Assembly (NCBI GenBank): GCA_036732565.1 | Contig: DAINCF010000267.1 | Coordinates: forward strand, 1 to 9,727 | Reading direction: 5' to 3' | From: JAIVJN01 sp036732565 | GTDB taxonomy: Bacteria > Acidobacteriota > Vicinamibacteria > Vicinamibacterales > UBA2999 | DNA: 9,727 nucleotides | Part shown: positions 1 to 6,697 of the stretch, piece after piece | Layout: each line of letters starts with the position of its first letter | Numbering within the stretch: the first letter of the stretch is position 1 | Made by a program: the position numbers and the translations under genes | Notes under the pieces: generated by a model | The model's database searches: none | Seen by the model: only the letters and a program-made list of their open reading frames with translations | What the model was told of the DNA's origin: nothing

Positions 1-2074
1 CTGCCAGCGCGAGGCCGGGCGCGACCTCGCGCGCGTAGCCAATCGACAGCTGCTGGTTGCGCGGGCTGACGAGATTGGGATCGAAGATCTGCACGTTGCG
101 TGGCGGCAGCTGGCTGATCGGCACCCCTTGGAAGGCGTCGCGCGGCAACTGGTTGGGAAACGACGGCGGCTGGAACGGCGTGCCGGGCGCAAACGTCACC
201 GAGATCGCACCGCCATCGGGATCGTTGAAGATGGTGTCCGAGTACACCGCAAACGGGATGCGCTCGTAGAACACGCCATACCCGGCGCGTAGTTGATGCC
301 GGCTGTCGCCGCCGGGCGACCATGCCACGCCGACGCGCGGCGCGAGGTTGTCGAGGTCCCCGTCGCCTTCCGGGGTGTTGGTCACCGAATCGTAGTCCCA
401 CCGCAGACCCGCGGTCAGGACGATGTCAGGGCGGAGCCGGATGGCGTCTTCGACGAAGAACGCGACCAGGCTTTGCGCGGTCTCGACCACCGGGTCGACG
501 AACGACTGCGAATACGACAGCACGCGGACGTCGCGCGGGAGGTCGCCCAGCGTCAGGAAGGCGCCCGAGGGTGTGATGCGGCGCCCCTCCAGATCGATGG
601 TGTAGGCGCCTCTCGCGCCGGGACCTGACCGGATGTCGAAGCCGGCGCGCAGCAGATCGCCGCCGGCCTTGAGGGTGTGGCGGCCGGCGATCAGGCTGTA
701 GACATTGCGCACCTGGAGATCGGTCTCGGTCCAGAAGAAGTCGTCGCTGACGCCACCCAGCACCGCGAGCCTCGCACCTCGATCCGTGACGATCACTCGT
801 GGGCCGGCATCGAGCGTGCGCCAGTCCGCGCGCATGCGCCCGACCATCACGCCCAGCTCGTTGAGGCCGGCCGACGTGACGGTGCGGTGATTCCAGGTGA
901 AGAAGTTGTTGTGGTAGTTCACCTGCAGGCCCGCCGACGGCAGCGTGAGACCGCCCACGAACCCGATGTCGTCGTGATGGGTATAGTCGCTGAAGAGGTA
1001 GCGGAACGACGAGATCTGCGACGGGCTCCACTGCCGATCGACTTTGCCCATCAGCCCCTGGGTGTGGAAGCTGGTTGGCGCAAGCCCGACCGCGAGGGGC
1101 GACGTCAAGATCGCGTCCTGCGACTCGCGAGCAATCTCCCCATTCACGAAGTAGAACGTGCCGTCGGCCAGGGGCCCGCCAACACCGCCGCCGAACTGGT
1201 TCCGTTGGAAGCTGTCGTCGATCACCTCGCCGTTCTCGTCCCTCGGCGCAAAGTAGTTCGGCGAGTCGACGCTGCTGCCCGGCCGCACGTAGTAGAACAG
1301 CTCACCGGCATGGCGCTGGCCTCCGGACTTGGTGGTCACGGCGAACACGCCGTTGCCGGTTCGACCGTACTCGGCCGAGTACGAGTTGACCATCACCGCC
1401 AGGTTCTGTGTCGAGCCGATGCTGACCGGCACCTTGGGTCCGCCGAGGAACAGATCGGTGTTGTCGAAGCCGTCGACCGTGTAGTTGGTGACCAGCGACG
1501 AGGACCCATTGATGGTGAGACGCGGCGCGAGGTTGTAGAAGCCGCGCGCGGGGGCCGCGCCAGGAATGAGATATGCGAGGCTGATCAGATCGCGGCCGTT
1601 GGCCGGCAGCTGCTCCACCTGCGTCTCGCTGAGCGTCCCACCCAGCGCCGGCGTGCCGGTTCGCGCCAGCGGCAGCTCCGGCACGACCTCGACGCGGTCG
1701 AAGACCGATCCCACCGCCAGGCGGAAGTCCTGCACCCGGCGCTCCCCCGCCGTGATCGAGCTGAGCAGTCGGACGTCGGGACGGAAGCCATCGGCGGACA
1801 CGCGCACTTCGTACTGCGCGCTGGGGCCGAGGCCGAGGATCTGGTAGCGGCCGGCCTCGTCCGATACCGTGGACCGGCCCAGTCCGGTCTCGTCGTTCCG
1901 GGCCTCCACAGTCGCCTTCGCGATGGTCGCGCCGGACTCGTCGATGACGACCCCTTCGATGGACGCGCCGACCTGCGCGTGCACAGACGAGGACCACAGG
2001 GAGGCGAGCGCGAGAAGCGCGATCGAGCACCGACGGAGGAACCGGGCAAGTGACGAGGGCGGGCGCGTAAACAT
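1..2074 (-). CDS. Oar-type TonB-dependent outer-membrane receptor with carboxypeptidase-regulatory-like domain (C-terminus beyond window)
   Basis: Reading the minus strand from the ATG at 2074 gives one uninterrupted frame of 691 codons to the left edge, so the C-terminal barrel end and stop lie outside. Residues 1-34 form a signal peptide (R-L-L-R-rich start, hydrophobic SIALLALASLW, then VHAQ). Residues about 37-120 match a CarboxypepD_reg-like beta-sandwich (SIEGVVIDESGATIAKATV, then DEAGRYQILGL). Residues about 145-265 look like a plug domain, with LPANGRDLISLAYLIPG, a YTVDGFDNTD segment and YSAEYGRTGNGVFAVTTKSG. The rest is aromatic-rich, alternating beta-barrel sequence. Oar-like receptors usually run to about 1000 residues, so roughly a third is missing. 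The start is supported by GGTGGAG at 2084-2090. The substrate cannot be read from the sequence; the family imports large nutrients (oligosaccharides, peptides) or metal chelates using TonB energy. Confidence 0.93.
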   Translation of the reverse strand, partial: MFTRPPSSLARFLRRCSIALLALASLWSSSVHAQVGASIEGVVIDESGATIAKATVEARNDETGLGRSTVSDEAGRYQILGLGPSAQYEVRVSADGFRPDVRLLSSITAGERRVQDFRLAVGSVFDRVEVVPELPLARTGTPALGGTLSETQVEQLPANGRDLISLAYLIPGAAPARGFYNLAPRLTINGSSSLVTNYTVDGFDNTDLFLGGPKVPVSIGSTQNLAVMVNSYSAEYGRTGNGVFAVTTKSGGQRHAGELFYYVRPGSSVDSPNYFAPRDENGEVIDDSFQRNQFGGGVGGPLADGTFYFVNGEIARESQDAILTSPLAVGLAPTSFHTQGLMGKVDRQWSPSQISSFRYLFSDYTHHDDIGFVGGLTLPSAGLQVNYHNNFFTWNHRTVTSAGLNELGVMVGRMRADWRTLDAGPRVIVTDRGARLAVLGGVSDDFFWTETDLQVRNVYSLIAGRHTLKAGGDLLRAGFDIRSGPGARGAYTIDLEGRRITPSGAFLTLGDLPRDVRVLSYSQSFVDPVVETAQSLVAFFVEDAIRLRPDIVLTAGLRWDYDSVTNTPEGDGDLDNLAPRVGVAWSPGGDSRHQLRAGYGVFYERIPFAVYSDTIFNDPDGGAISVTFAPGTPFQPPSFPNQLPRDAFQGVPISQLPPRNVQIFDPNLVSPRNQQLSIGYAREVAPGLALA

Positions 2075-2114
2075 CTGTGACGACTCCACCGAGTTGGCGG
2101 TGAGATCATGCCTC

Positions 2115-2609
2115 ATGTCCATGACTCGCCTGGTGTTCGCCTTCCTCGCGTTCGCGGCGCTCGCGTCACACGATCGAGCCGTCGCCCAGGGCTCGATGGA
2201 CGAACGACTGATCCGCGAGGCGAGGGTGCGATCGAATGCGGCCATCAGCGCCCACGACGTGCCGGCAATCGCGCGGGAGTGGATGGACGACGTTCACGTC
2301 CTCAGTTCGACGAGCAATCAAGCCGCCGGCCGCGACGCCAACCAGAAGCGCCTCGCGACGCAATTCGCGAACCGCCCGGATACGGTGTACGTCCGCACAC
2401 CACGCGAAGTCGACGTCTATGCGCCGTGGGACGTCGCAGCCGAACGTGGTGAATGGATCGGGCGATGGACCGAGCCGGACGGCGCGCTGACGATCGGGGG
2501 AACGTACCTGGCGCAGTGGCGCAAGATCAACGGGCGATGGTTGATTCAGGGGGAGCTCTACGTCCCGACGCACTGCCGCGGCAGCCGCTACTGCACCCAG
2601 CGGCGATGA
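2115..2609 (+). CDS. Secreted NTF2-like protein (DUF4440/SnoaL-like family), 164 aa
   Basis: The protein begins with a signal peptide (MTRLVFAFLAFAALAS, then AVAQG, probable cleavage near residue 25). It continues as a single small alpha+beta domain. An amphipathic helix at residues 29-58 (DERLIREARVRSNAAI, then IAREWMDDVHVLSS) is followed by a strand-rich half ending in YLAQWRKINGRWLIQGELYVP (131-151), the pattern of DUF4440/SnoaL-type NTF2 folds. I chose ATG 2115 because CGGTGAG at 2098-2104 lies 10 nt upstream. ATG 2108 is in another frame and ATG 2121 is further from that site. The same frame stays open upstream to 1869, but that stretch lies within the opposing receptor gene. Two cysteines (154, 160) could pair after export. 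The family includes ketosteroid-isomerase-like enzymes and many unknowns; no catalytic role can be assigned. It may be co-transcribed with the MFS gene 76 bp downstream. Confidence 0.82.
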   Translation: MSMTRLVFAFLAFAALASHDRAVAQGSMDERLIREARVRSNAAISAHDVPAIAREWMDDVHVLSSTSNQAAGRDANQKRLATQFANRPDTVYVRTPREVDVYAPWDVAAERGEWIGRWTEPDGALTIGGTYLAQWRKINGRWLIQGELYVPTHCRGSRYCTQRR

Positions 2610-2685
2610 CGTCCTGCGGCGCTGCGCTCCGACGGGCGTTCCTTTCGACTGTCAAGGGGAAGGGCGGATACACTCACTGAGGCTG

Positions 2686-3909
2686 ATGCCTCGAACCGCT
2701 GCTGTTGGCTCACCACTGCGCCGTCCCGCGTTCCAGCGGCTGTGGCTGGGGCTGAGCATCTCGTATCTCGGCGACCAGTTCACCCTCATCGCCTTGCTGT
2801 GGTTCGTGCTGCAGTTGACCGGCTCTGGTGCGGCGGTGGGCCTCGTCATCCTCTGCTTCGACCTCCCCGGCGTTGTCACTGGGGCAATCGTCGGGCGTCT
2901 GCTGGATCGCTACCAGCCGCGGCTGGTGATGGGCCTCGACAACCTTGCGCGAGCGGCACTCATCGCGGCGATTCCCACACTCCACGCCCTGGGATCGTTG
3001 CAGCTGTGGCACGTCTGCATGCTGGCGTTGCTGGCCGGAGCGCTCTCACCGGCAACCGCGGCTGGCGTACGGACGTTCATGCCGCACCTGGTGGACGACG
3101 CCGCGCTCGATCGCGCCAATACGCTCACTGCGACCAGCCTGCAGTTTTCGTATTTTGCCGGTCCCGTCGCCGCAGGCTTCGCCGTCAGCCAGTTGGGTGG
3201 TCCCTGGGCGCTGTTCATCGACGCCGCCAGCTTCTTGCTGATGGGCCTTTTGATGCTGACCCTGCCCACGATCGCTCGCGAACCGCGTGCTCCGCAGCGT
3301 GCGACAGCCAATCGCTGGCTCGGCTTCGGTGCGCTGTTCGGCGTGCGCCACGTCCCCTCGCTGACGCTTCTCACCCTGGTGTTCTTCTTTTCCTATGGGC
3401 CGTTGGAAGCAGCCCTGCCGGTGTACAGCGCCCAGACATTGCACGCCGACGCCGACGGTTACGGGCTGCTGTGGACCGGCTTCGGCGTCGGGGCCTTCGC
3501 TGGGGTGCTGACGCTCACCAAGCTGTCGCACCGCTGGCGGCCGAGCGTAGCCCTGCCGCTGATCGCGGTGCTCTGGGGCGCGCTGCTGTGCCCGCTGTTT
3601 TTCATCCGAGAGCTCCCGCTCGCGATGCTGTTCCTCGGTCTGGCTGGGGCAGCCTGGGCGCCGTATACGCCGATGGAAACCACCCTGCTGCAGCGGCTGG
3701 TCCCGGCCGACGTACGGGGCCAGGTCTTCGGCGCGCGGCATTCGCTGGTGGGAGCGGCGTCGCCGCTGGGAGCCGCGTTCGGTGGCCTGCTGCTGCAGTA
3801 TCTCTCGGCGCCAGTGGTCATCGCGATCTCTGGCCTCGCCTGCATCCTCGCCGGGGTGGGTGGCTTTCTCTCACCGTCATTGCGTCAGTTGCAACGACGA
3901 AGCCCCTAG
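2686..3909 (+). CDS. Major facilitator superfamily exporter (DHA3/MFS_3-like), 407 aa
   Basis: The protein is strongly hydrophobic, with about twelve membrane segments (roughly 22-45, 50-70, 80-98, 105-130, 153-170, 174-194, 224-245, 258-279, 288-307, 310-331, 352-373, 376-396) and a central cytoplasmic loop near 195-215. The loop between helices 2 and 3 carries a motif-A-like GRLLDRYQPR (70-79). The opening LRRPAFQRLWLGLSISYLGD (11-30) is characteristic of MFS_3/DHA3 exporters, relatives of EntS and of macrolide-type efflux pumps. Proton-driven export of a small hydrophobic molecule across the inner membrane is the likely role; the substrate is unknown. The start codon has only a short-spaced GAGG (2679-2682). 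A purine run at 2654-2666 is too far away to serve as a ribosome-binding site, and no other in-frame start is nearby. It ends 3 nt before the stop of the convergent VOC gene. Confidence 0.95.
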   Translation: MPRTAAVGSPLRRPAFQRLWLGLSISYLGDQFTLIALLWFVLQLTGSGAAVGLVILCFDLPGVVTGAIVGRLLDRYQPRLVMGLDNLARAALIAAIPTLHALGSLQLWHVCMLALLAGALSPATAAGVRTFMPHLVDDAALDRANTLTATSLQFSYFAGPVAAGFAVSQLGGPWALFIDAASFLLMGLLMLTLPTIAREPRAPQRATANRWLGFGALFGVRHVPSLTLLTLVFFFSYGPLEAALPVYSAQTLHADADGYGLLWTGFGVGAFAGVLTLTKLSHRWRPSVALPLIAVLWGALLCPLFFIRELPLAMLFLGLAGAAWAPYTPMETTLLQRLVPADVRGQVFGARHSLVGAASPLGAAFGGLLLQYLSAPVVIAISGLACILAGVGGFLSPSLRQLQRRSP

Positions 3910-3912
3910 CGA

Positions 3913-4425
3913 TCACTGTCTCCGCTGAACGAGCTGGATCGGATTGCCATCCGGATCGGCGATCCACGCAGAGCGCAGCTTGCCGTCGAGAAAATCATGG
4001 GCGGGAGAGAGAAGCGGGGCTCCCTTCGCAACCAGGGCGTCTACCGCGGCATCCGTGTCGTCAGTCCACAGGACGATTTCGATCCAGCGCCCTTCCCCTT
4101 CCGGTCGTAGGCCGTGCTCTCGCGTCGCTGCCTCCATGGTCGCGATGCCAAGCGTAAATCCATCTTTCGTGAGCTCGACATGAATCGGTTCGCCCGAAGC
4201 GGGAGTGCGAAACGACTCCACGAAGCCGAGTCCCGAATAGAATGCGACCGCTCGGGGCAGATCGCGCGAGTAGAGATTGATCATCGGAGCGCTGAAGGTG
4301 GGCATCGTTTTTCCCTTGTTCTCCCGTGGCGCTGGCGCCGACTGTGCGCCGACCTGTTCAGTGGTTGTGTGGCTAACCAGACCCGCCAGCAACACCGCGG
4401 CACACACCCGCCTCGGCAACTTCAT
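3913..4425 (-). CDS. Exported VOC (glyoxalase/bleomycin-resistance-fold) protein, 170 aa
   Basis: Residues 1-28 look like a signal peptide (MKLPRRVCAAVLLAGLVSH, then VGAQS), followed by a charged linker and a single VOC module from about residue 44. Recognisable family features are RDLPRAVAFYSGLGFVESF (54-72), HVELTKDGFTLGI (82-94), WTDDTDAAVDALVAKGA (120-136) and IADPDGNPIQLVQ (155-167). By eye, three of the four positions that hold metal ligands in glyoxalase I-like proteins are changed (Met48, Glu116, Gln164), so metal catalysis is doubtful and a ligand-binding role is possible. The start at 4425 is set by a perfect AAGGAGG. The frame extends 17 codons further upstream to 4476, but without comparable support. 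A second possible start, ATG 4305, would give a cytosolic protein beginning MPTFSAPMINLY. VOC proteins usually form dimers to complete the site. Confidence 0.88.
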   Translation of the reverse strand: MKLPRRVCAAVLLAGLVSHTTTEQVGAQSAPAPRENKGKTMPTFSAPMINLYSRDLPRAVAFYSGLGFVESFRTPASGEPIHVELTKDGFTLGIATMEAATREHGLRPEGEGRWIEIVLWTDDTDAAVDALVAKGAPLLSPAHDFLDGKLRSAWIADPDGNPIQLVQRRQ

Positions 4426-4431
4426 CGTCGT

Positions 4432-4438
4432 CCTCCTT
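4432..4438 (-). promoter_or_regulatory. Ribosome-binding site of the VOC gene
   Basis: AAGGAGG on the minus strand lies 6 nt before ATG 4425. It decides the start: it selects the signal-peptide form over the longer frame starting at 4476 and over the shorter form starting at 4305. Confidence 0.85.
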
Positions 4439-4604
4439 GGACTCAAAGAACCTTGCTCATCGAGTTCCTGTCTCAATGTGTATTACTCGTTCTCGAGAAT
4501 TCCTTTAGCTCCGAGCGCACGAAGGGAGACGCGGCTGTGCAGGGATGGGGCGGCCATCTGGGGCCCTTGTTGTCGTCTTTTATGCGCGAATTCCGATTAC
4601 CAGA

Positions 4605-4629
4605 GTGAAACCCCCGTCGACGGGTTCAC
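4605..4629. promoter_or_regulatory. Interrupted palindrome upstream of the 644-aa gene (possible operator or leader hairpin)
   Basis: A perfect 12-bp palindrome, CCCGTCGACGGG (4613-4624), is flanked by complementary 5-bp arms, GTGAA (4605-4609) and TTCAC (4625-4629). Three extra bases (ACC, 4610-4612) sit on the left side only. In DNA this is a dyad suited to a dimeric regulator; in RNA it would fold into a hairpin with a 3-nt bulge, 51 nt before the GTG start. It sits in the divergent intergenic region, so it could affect either neighbour. No T-run follows it. Role is inference; a 12-bp palindrome alone would be expected about twice by chance in a window this size, and the matching outer arms are what make it notable. 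Confidence 0.35.
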
Positions 4630-4668
4630 GGTCGGCCGTGCACCAACGCATCGGCTTCGATTGGCGCC

Positions 4669-4674
4669 AGGAGG
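4669..4674 (+). promoter_or_regulatory. Ribosome-binding site of the 644-aa gene
   Basis: AGGAGG with a 6-nt spacer to GTG 4681. It favours the GTG over the nearby ATG at 4676, which would start only 1 nt after the site and lies in a different frame that does not encode the conserved protein. Confidence 0.8.
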
Positions 4675-4680
4675 CATGTC

Positions 4681-6615
4681 GTGTCCGCAAAAAAGATTCG
4701 TGGGTCCCACAGCGGTGAGCCGGCCAGTCAATCGCTCGAACCGGGCCGGCAGGGCGACCCGCCGTGTCGGATCGACATCCGGATCGAGAGCCAGGGCGAC
4801 GTCAATATCTACAACTGCTCGAGCGCCGCACCCTGCCCTGAGACAAGCCCGCCGCCGGTGCCGGAATGCACGACCCATCCGATCGCTCCCGGCCAATGCG
4901 TGCCGCTTTCGATAGGGTCCAAACCAAAGCAGAGCCTCCGGATGAAGCTGGATTCGCTGCTGCAGCACACGCGCGTGCCGAGCGCGATCGCGAGCGGGTT
5001 CTTCCAGCACGCGCGCCGGTTCGCCGCGGGTCACGCGCCCGCCAACCCGCTCGAATCCAAGGTCTTCGGATTCTTCGACTCGCTCCCGACGGGTATGAAG
5101 TCCATCCTCTCCTGCTCGGTGGCATCGTTCGACGGGATCGCGCAGAGCGAGCGCAACCAGCTCTTCGACCCATCCATAGCGCAAGACGCCAACGTACCGC
5201 TGGACGCCGACACCCTGGCGACGGCGTTCGTCCATGAGCTGAAGCAGCGGGTCGGCGTGCAGGTATTCGACGAGCCGCACGCGCTCGAGGAGGAGAGGCC
5301 GGGCAAGAACCGATTCTTCGATACTGCCGGCGAAGAGAGCTTCGAGATTCAGCTCCGGATCTGCACGCTCGATGGCCTCCGGACGAACGAGTTTGCCCCG
5401 GCCCTCAATCCGGGAGACTACCTCGCCTCGGAGCTCCAGCAGCAGTGCGAACCCATCCTGGTGAATGGCGTACCGCAGCTCACATGTGAGATCCAGAAGG
5501 GCAACTGCCCCGGGAACTTCCTTGGCGACACTACGTGTCTCCGGGTCCCGGATATTCGTGCGGGAGAAGGGGTGGTGCTCGAGGGCGTGAACTTCATCAG
5601 CGTCGACGCCAAGGTCCGCCTCACGGCGCAAGCACCCAGCACCATCTCGCGCGAAGTCGACGCGTTCGTGTTTGGTGATATCGAGACGGAGCTGACCGAG
5701 ATCGTCAACGGCGAGACGCGTACCATCCGCGATTGTCGCGTGCACGACCGGATCACGTTCGTGGTACCGGCCGACCTACCACCGGCGACCTACGCCGTGC
5801 AGGTTGCCGTCCCGAACGTCAGTGGTTTCCCGGTGTTTGGCGATCCGATCGTCTCCAATCCGCAGTTCATTCGCGTGGTTCCGCCGCCCACCTCCCGATT
5901 CCGGATCGCCAGCGAAACACTCAAGGCGGTGGAAGAGAGCGGGGCAACGGGGTGGGGCTCGGACGAAGTGCGCGTCCGCGTGCGCGCCTATCCCGTGATC
6001 GCCAATCTGACCGATCTGACACTGGGCGACGAGCAGGCCTTCGACTCGCCGGAGTTCGGCGACATGGACTCGGGCGACGTGCGGCAGATGGCCGCCGTGC
6101 TCTTCAACCAACAGGGACCCATCGACGGCCTGGTGATGACGATCACGGGCTACGAGATCGACAGCGAGAAGGCATACCGAGACCAGATCAACTCGTTCAC
6201 CGATGCCTTCCTCCACTACCTCAAGATTGCCATCGCGGGGATCGCCGCGTCGATTACCGCCGGCGCGTTCGCGGTGGGGATCAAGGATCTGCTCAAGTTC
6301 GCGCTCGCTCACCCGATCCTGCTCGCGATCGCCGCCGCGGTCGTGCTGGTAGTCATCTTGATCCTCGCGGCCTGGGCGCCAGCCGACCTGCTCATCGAAG
6401 ACGCCGTCGGCTTCACACTCAACGATCTGGATGCGCTGACGAGCGTCGAGCTCCCGATGCCTGGGGTCGCTGAGTACGTGACGCAGCAGGGCATCAAGGT
6501 GAAGGTGGTCCCGCTCGAGAAGATCCCGACGCAGTATCGTGAGCGCCGCGAATACAGAAGCGACGCGGAAGACAGCCGGTACGAAATCGTCCTGCGTTAC
6601 AACCGCGTTGCGTAA
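4681..6615 (+). CDS. Cys-rich, IPT/TIG-like protein with C-terminal membrane hairpin, function unknown, 644 aa
   Basis: I do not recognise this protein as a named family. Starting at GTG 4681, it has no signal peptide; residues 1-28 are polar and probably disordered. Residues 29-80 carry five cysteines around a CRIDIRIESQGDVNIYNC segment, then a Pro-rich stretch. Residues 85-285 are of unclear fold. About 288-400 resembles an IPT/TIG immunoglobulin-like domain (AGEGVVLEGVNF, DRITFVVPADLPPATYAVQV). From 405 a second beta-rich region begins (ETLKAVEESGATGWGSDEVRV, FGDMDSGDVRQM, MTITGYEID). It is interrupted by two hydrophobic helices (about 514-536 and 542-566) and resumes with LLIEDAVGF and a final YEIVLRYNR strand. 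All twelve cysteines lie at or before residue 352. It could be a C-terminally membrane-anchored surface protein or a membrane-inserting effector. The gene is 82 nt upstream of the beta-lactamase gene and divergent from the VOC gene. Confidence 0.82.
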   Translation: MSAKKIRGSHSGEPASQSLEPGRQGDPPCRIDIRIESQGDVNIYNCSSAAPCPETSPPPVPECTTHPIAPGQCVPLSIGSKPKQSLRMKLDSLLQHTRVPSAIASGFFQHARRFAAGHAPANPLESKVFGFFDSLPTGMKSILSCSVASFDGIAQSERNQLFDPSIAQDANVPLDADTLATAFVHELKQRVGVQVFDEPHALEEERPGKNRFFDTAGEESFEIQLRICTLDGLRTNEFAPALNPGDYLASELQQQCEPILVNGVPQLTCEIQKGNCPGNFLGDTTCLRVPDIRAGEGVVLEGVNFISVDAKVRLTAQAPSTISREVDAFVFGDIETELTEIVNGETRTIRDCRVHDRITFVVPADLPPATYAVQVAVPNVSGFPVFGDPIVSNPQFIRVVPPPTSRFRIASETLKAVEESGATGWGSDEVRVRVRAYPVIANLTDLTLGDEQAFDSPEFGDMDSGDVRQMAAVLFNQQGPIDGLVMTITGYEIDSEKAYRDQINSFTDAFLHYLKIAIAGIAASITAGAFAVGIKDLLKFALAHPILLAIAAAVVLVVILILAAWAPADLLIEDAVGFTLNDLDALTSVELPMPGVAEYVTQQGIKVKVVPLEKIPTQYRERREYRSDAEDSRYEIVLRYNRVA

Positions 6616-6643
6616 AAGGGGCCTCGTCAAAGGGGGCCTCGTC
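6615..6643 (+). repeat. Short imperfect tandem repeat after the 644-aa gene
   Basis: Two adjacent copies of AAAGGGGCCTCGTC occur: 6615-6628 (14 nt) and 6629-6643 (15 nt, with one extra G in the G-run). The first copy begins on the last base of the TAA stop. Replication slippage is the simplest origin. No transposon end or target-site context is visible. Confidence 0.7.
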
Positions 6644-6697
6644 CCTTCGATCGTGGCGGCAGTTCCTGCGTGGAGCGAACTGCTGTAGGCTTCTCCC

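Noticed and set aside
677..2053. Plus-strand open frame of 458 codons opposite the receptor gene
   Set aside because: Its product is Arg/Val/Asp-rich without domain features, while the minus strand encodes a continuous, clearly recognisable TonB-dependent receptor. This is a typical GC-rich antisense open frame.
2644..2674. Possible promoter before the MFS gene (TTCGAC and TACACT)
   Set aside because: The hexamers match consensus poorly and are 19 nt apart. Promoter consensus in this lineage is uncertain, so it is not callable.
2742..4157. Plus-strand open frame of 471 codons overlapping the MFS gene and running into the VOC gene
   Set aside because: It is a shifted frame of the MFS gene with an Arg/Ala-rich, low-complexity product, and it crosses into the opposing VOC gene.
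4471..4486. TAATAC and TTGAGA hexamers on the minus strand before the VOC gene
   Set aside because: Neither has a partner hexamer at a suitable distance, so no promoter can be supported.
4490..4499. Perfect 10-bp palindrome TTCTCGAGAA upstream of the VOC gene
   Set aside because: Palindromes of this length are expected several times by chance in a window this size, and it has no supporting arms.
4597..5745. Minus-strand open frame of 382 codons opposite the 644-aa gene
   Set aside because: It has no ribosome-binding site and an Arg/Glu/Leu-rich antisense composition. The plus strand has the better start signal, TIG-like strands and membrane helices.
6630..6647. Possible terminator hairpin (AAGGG, 8-nt loop, CCCTT) after the 644-aa gene
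   Set aside because: The stem is only 5 bp and no T-run follows; it is largely a consequence of the tandem repeat.
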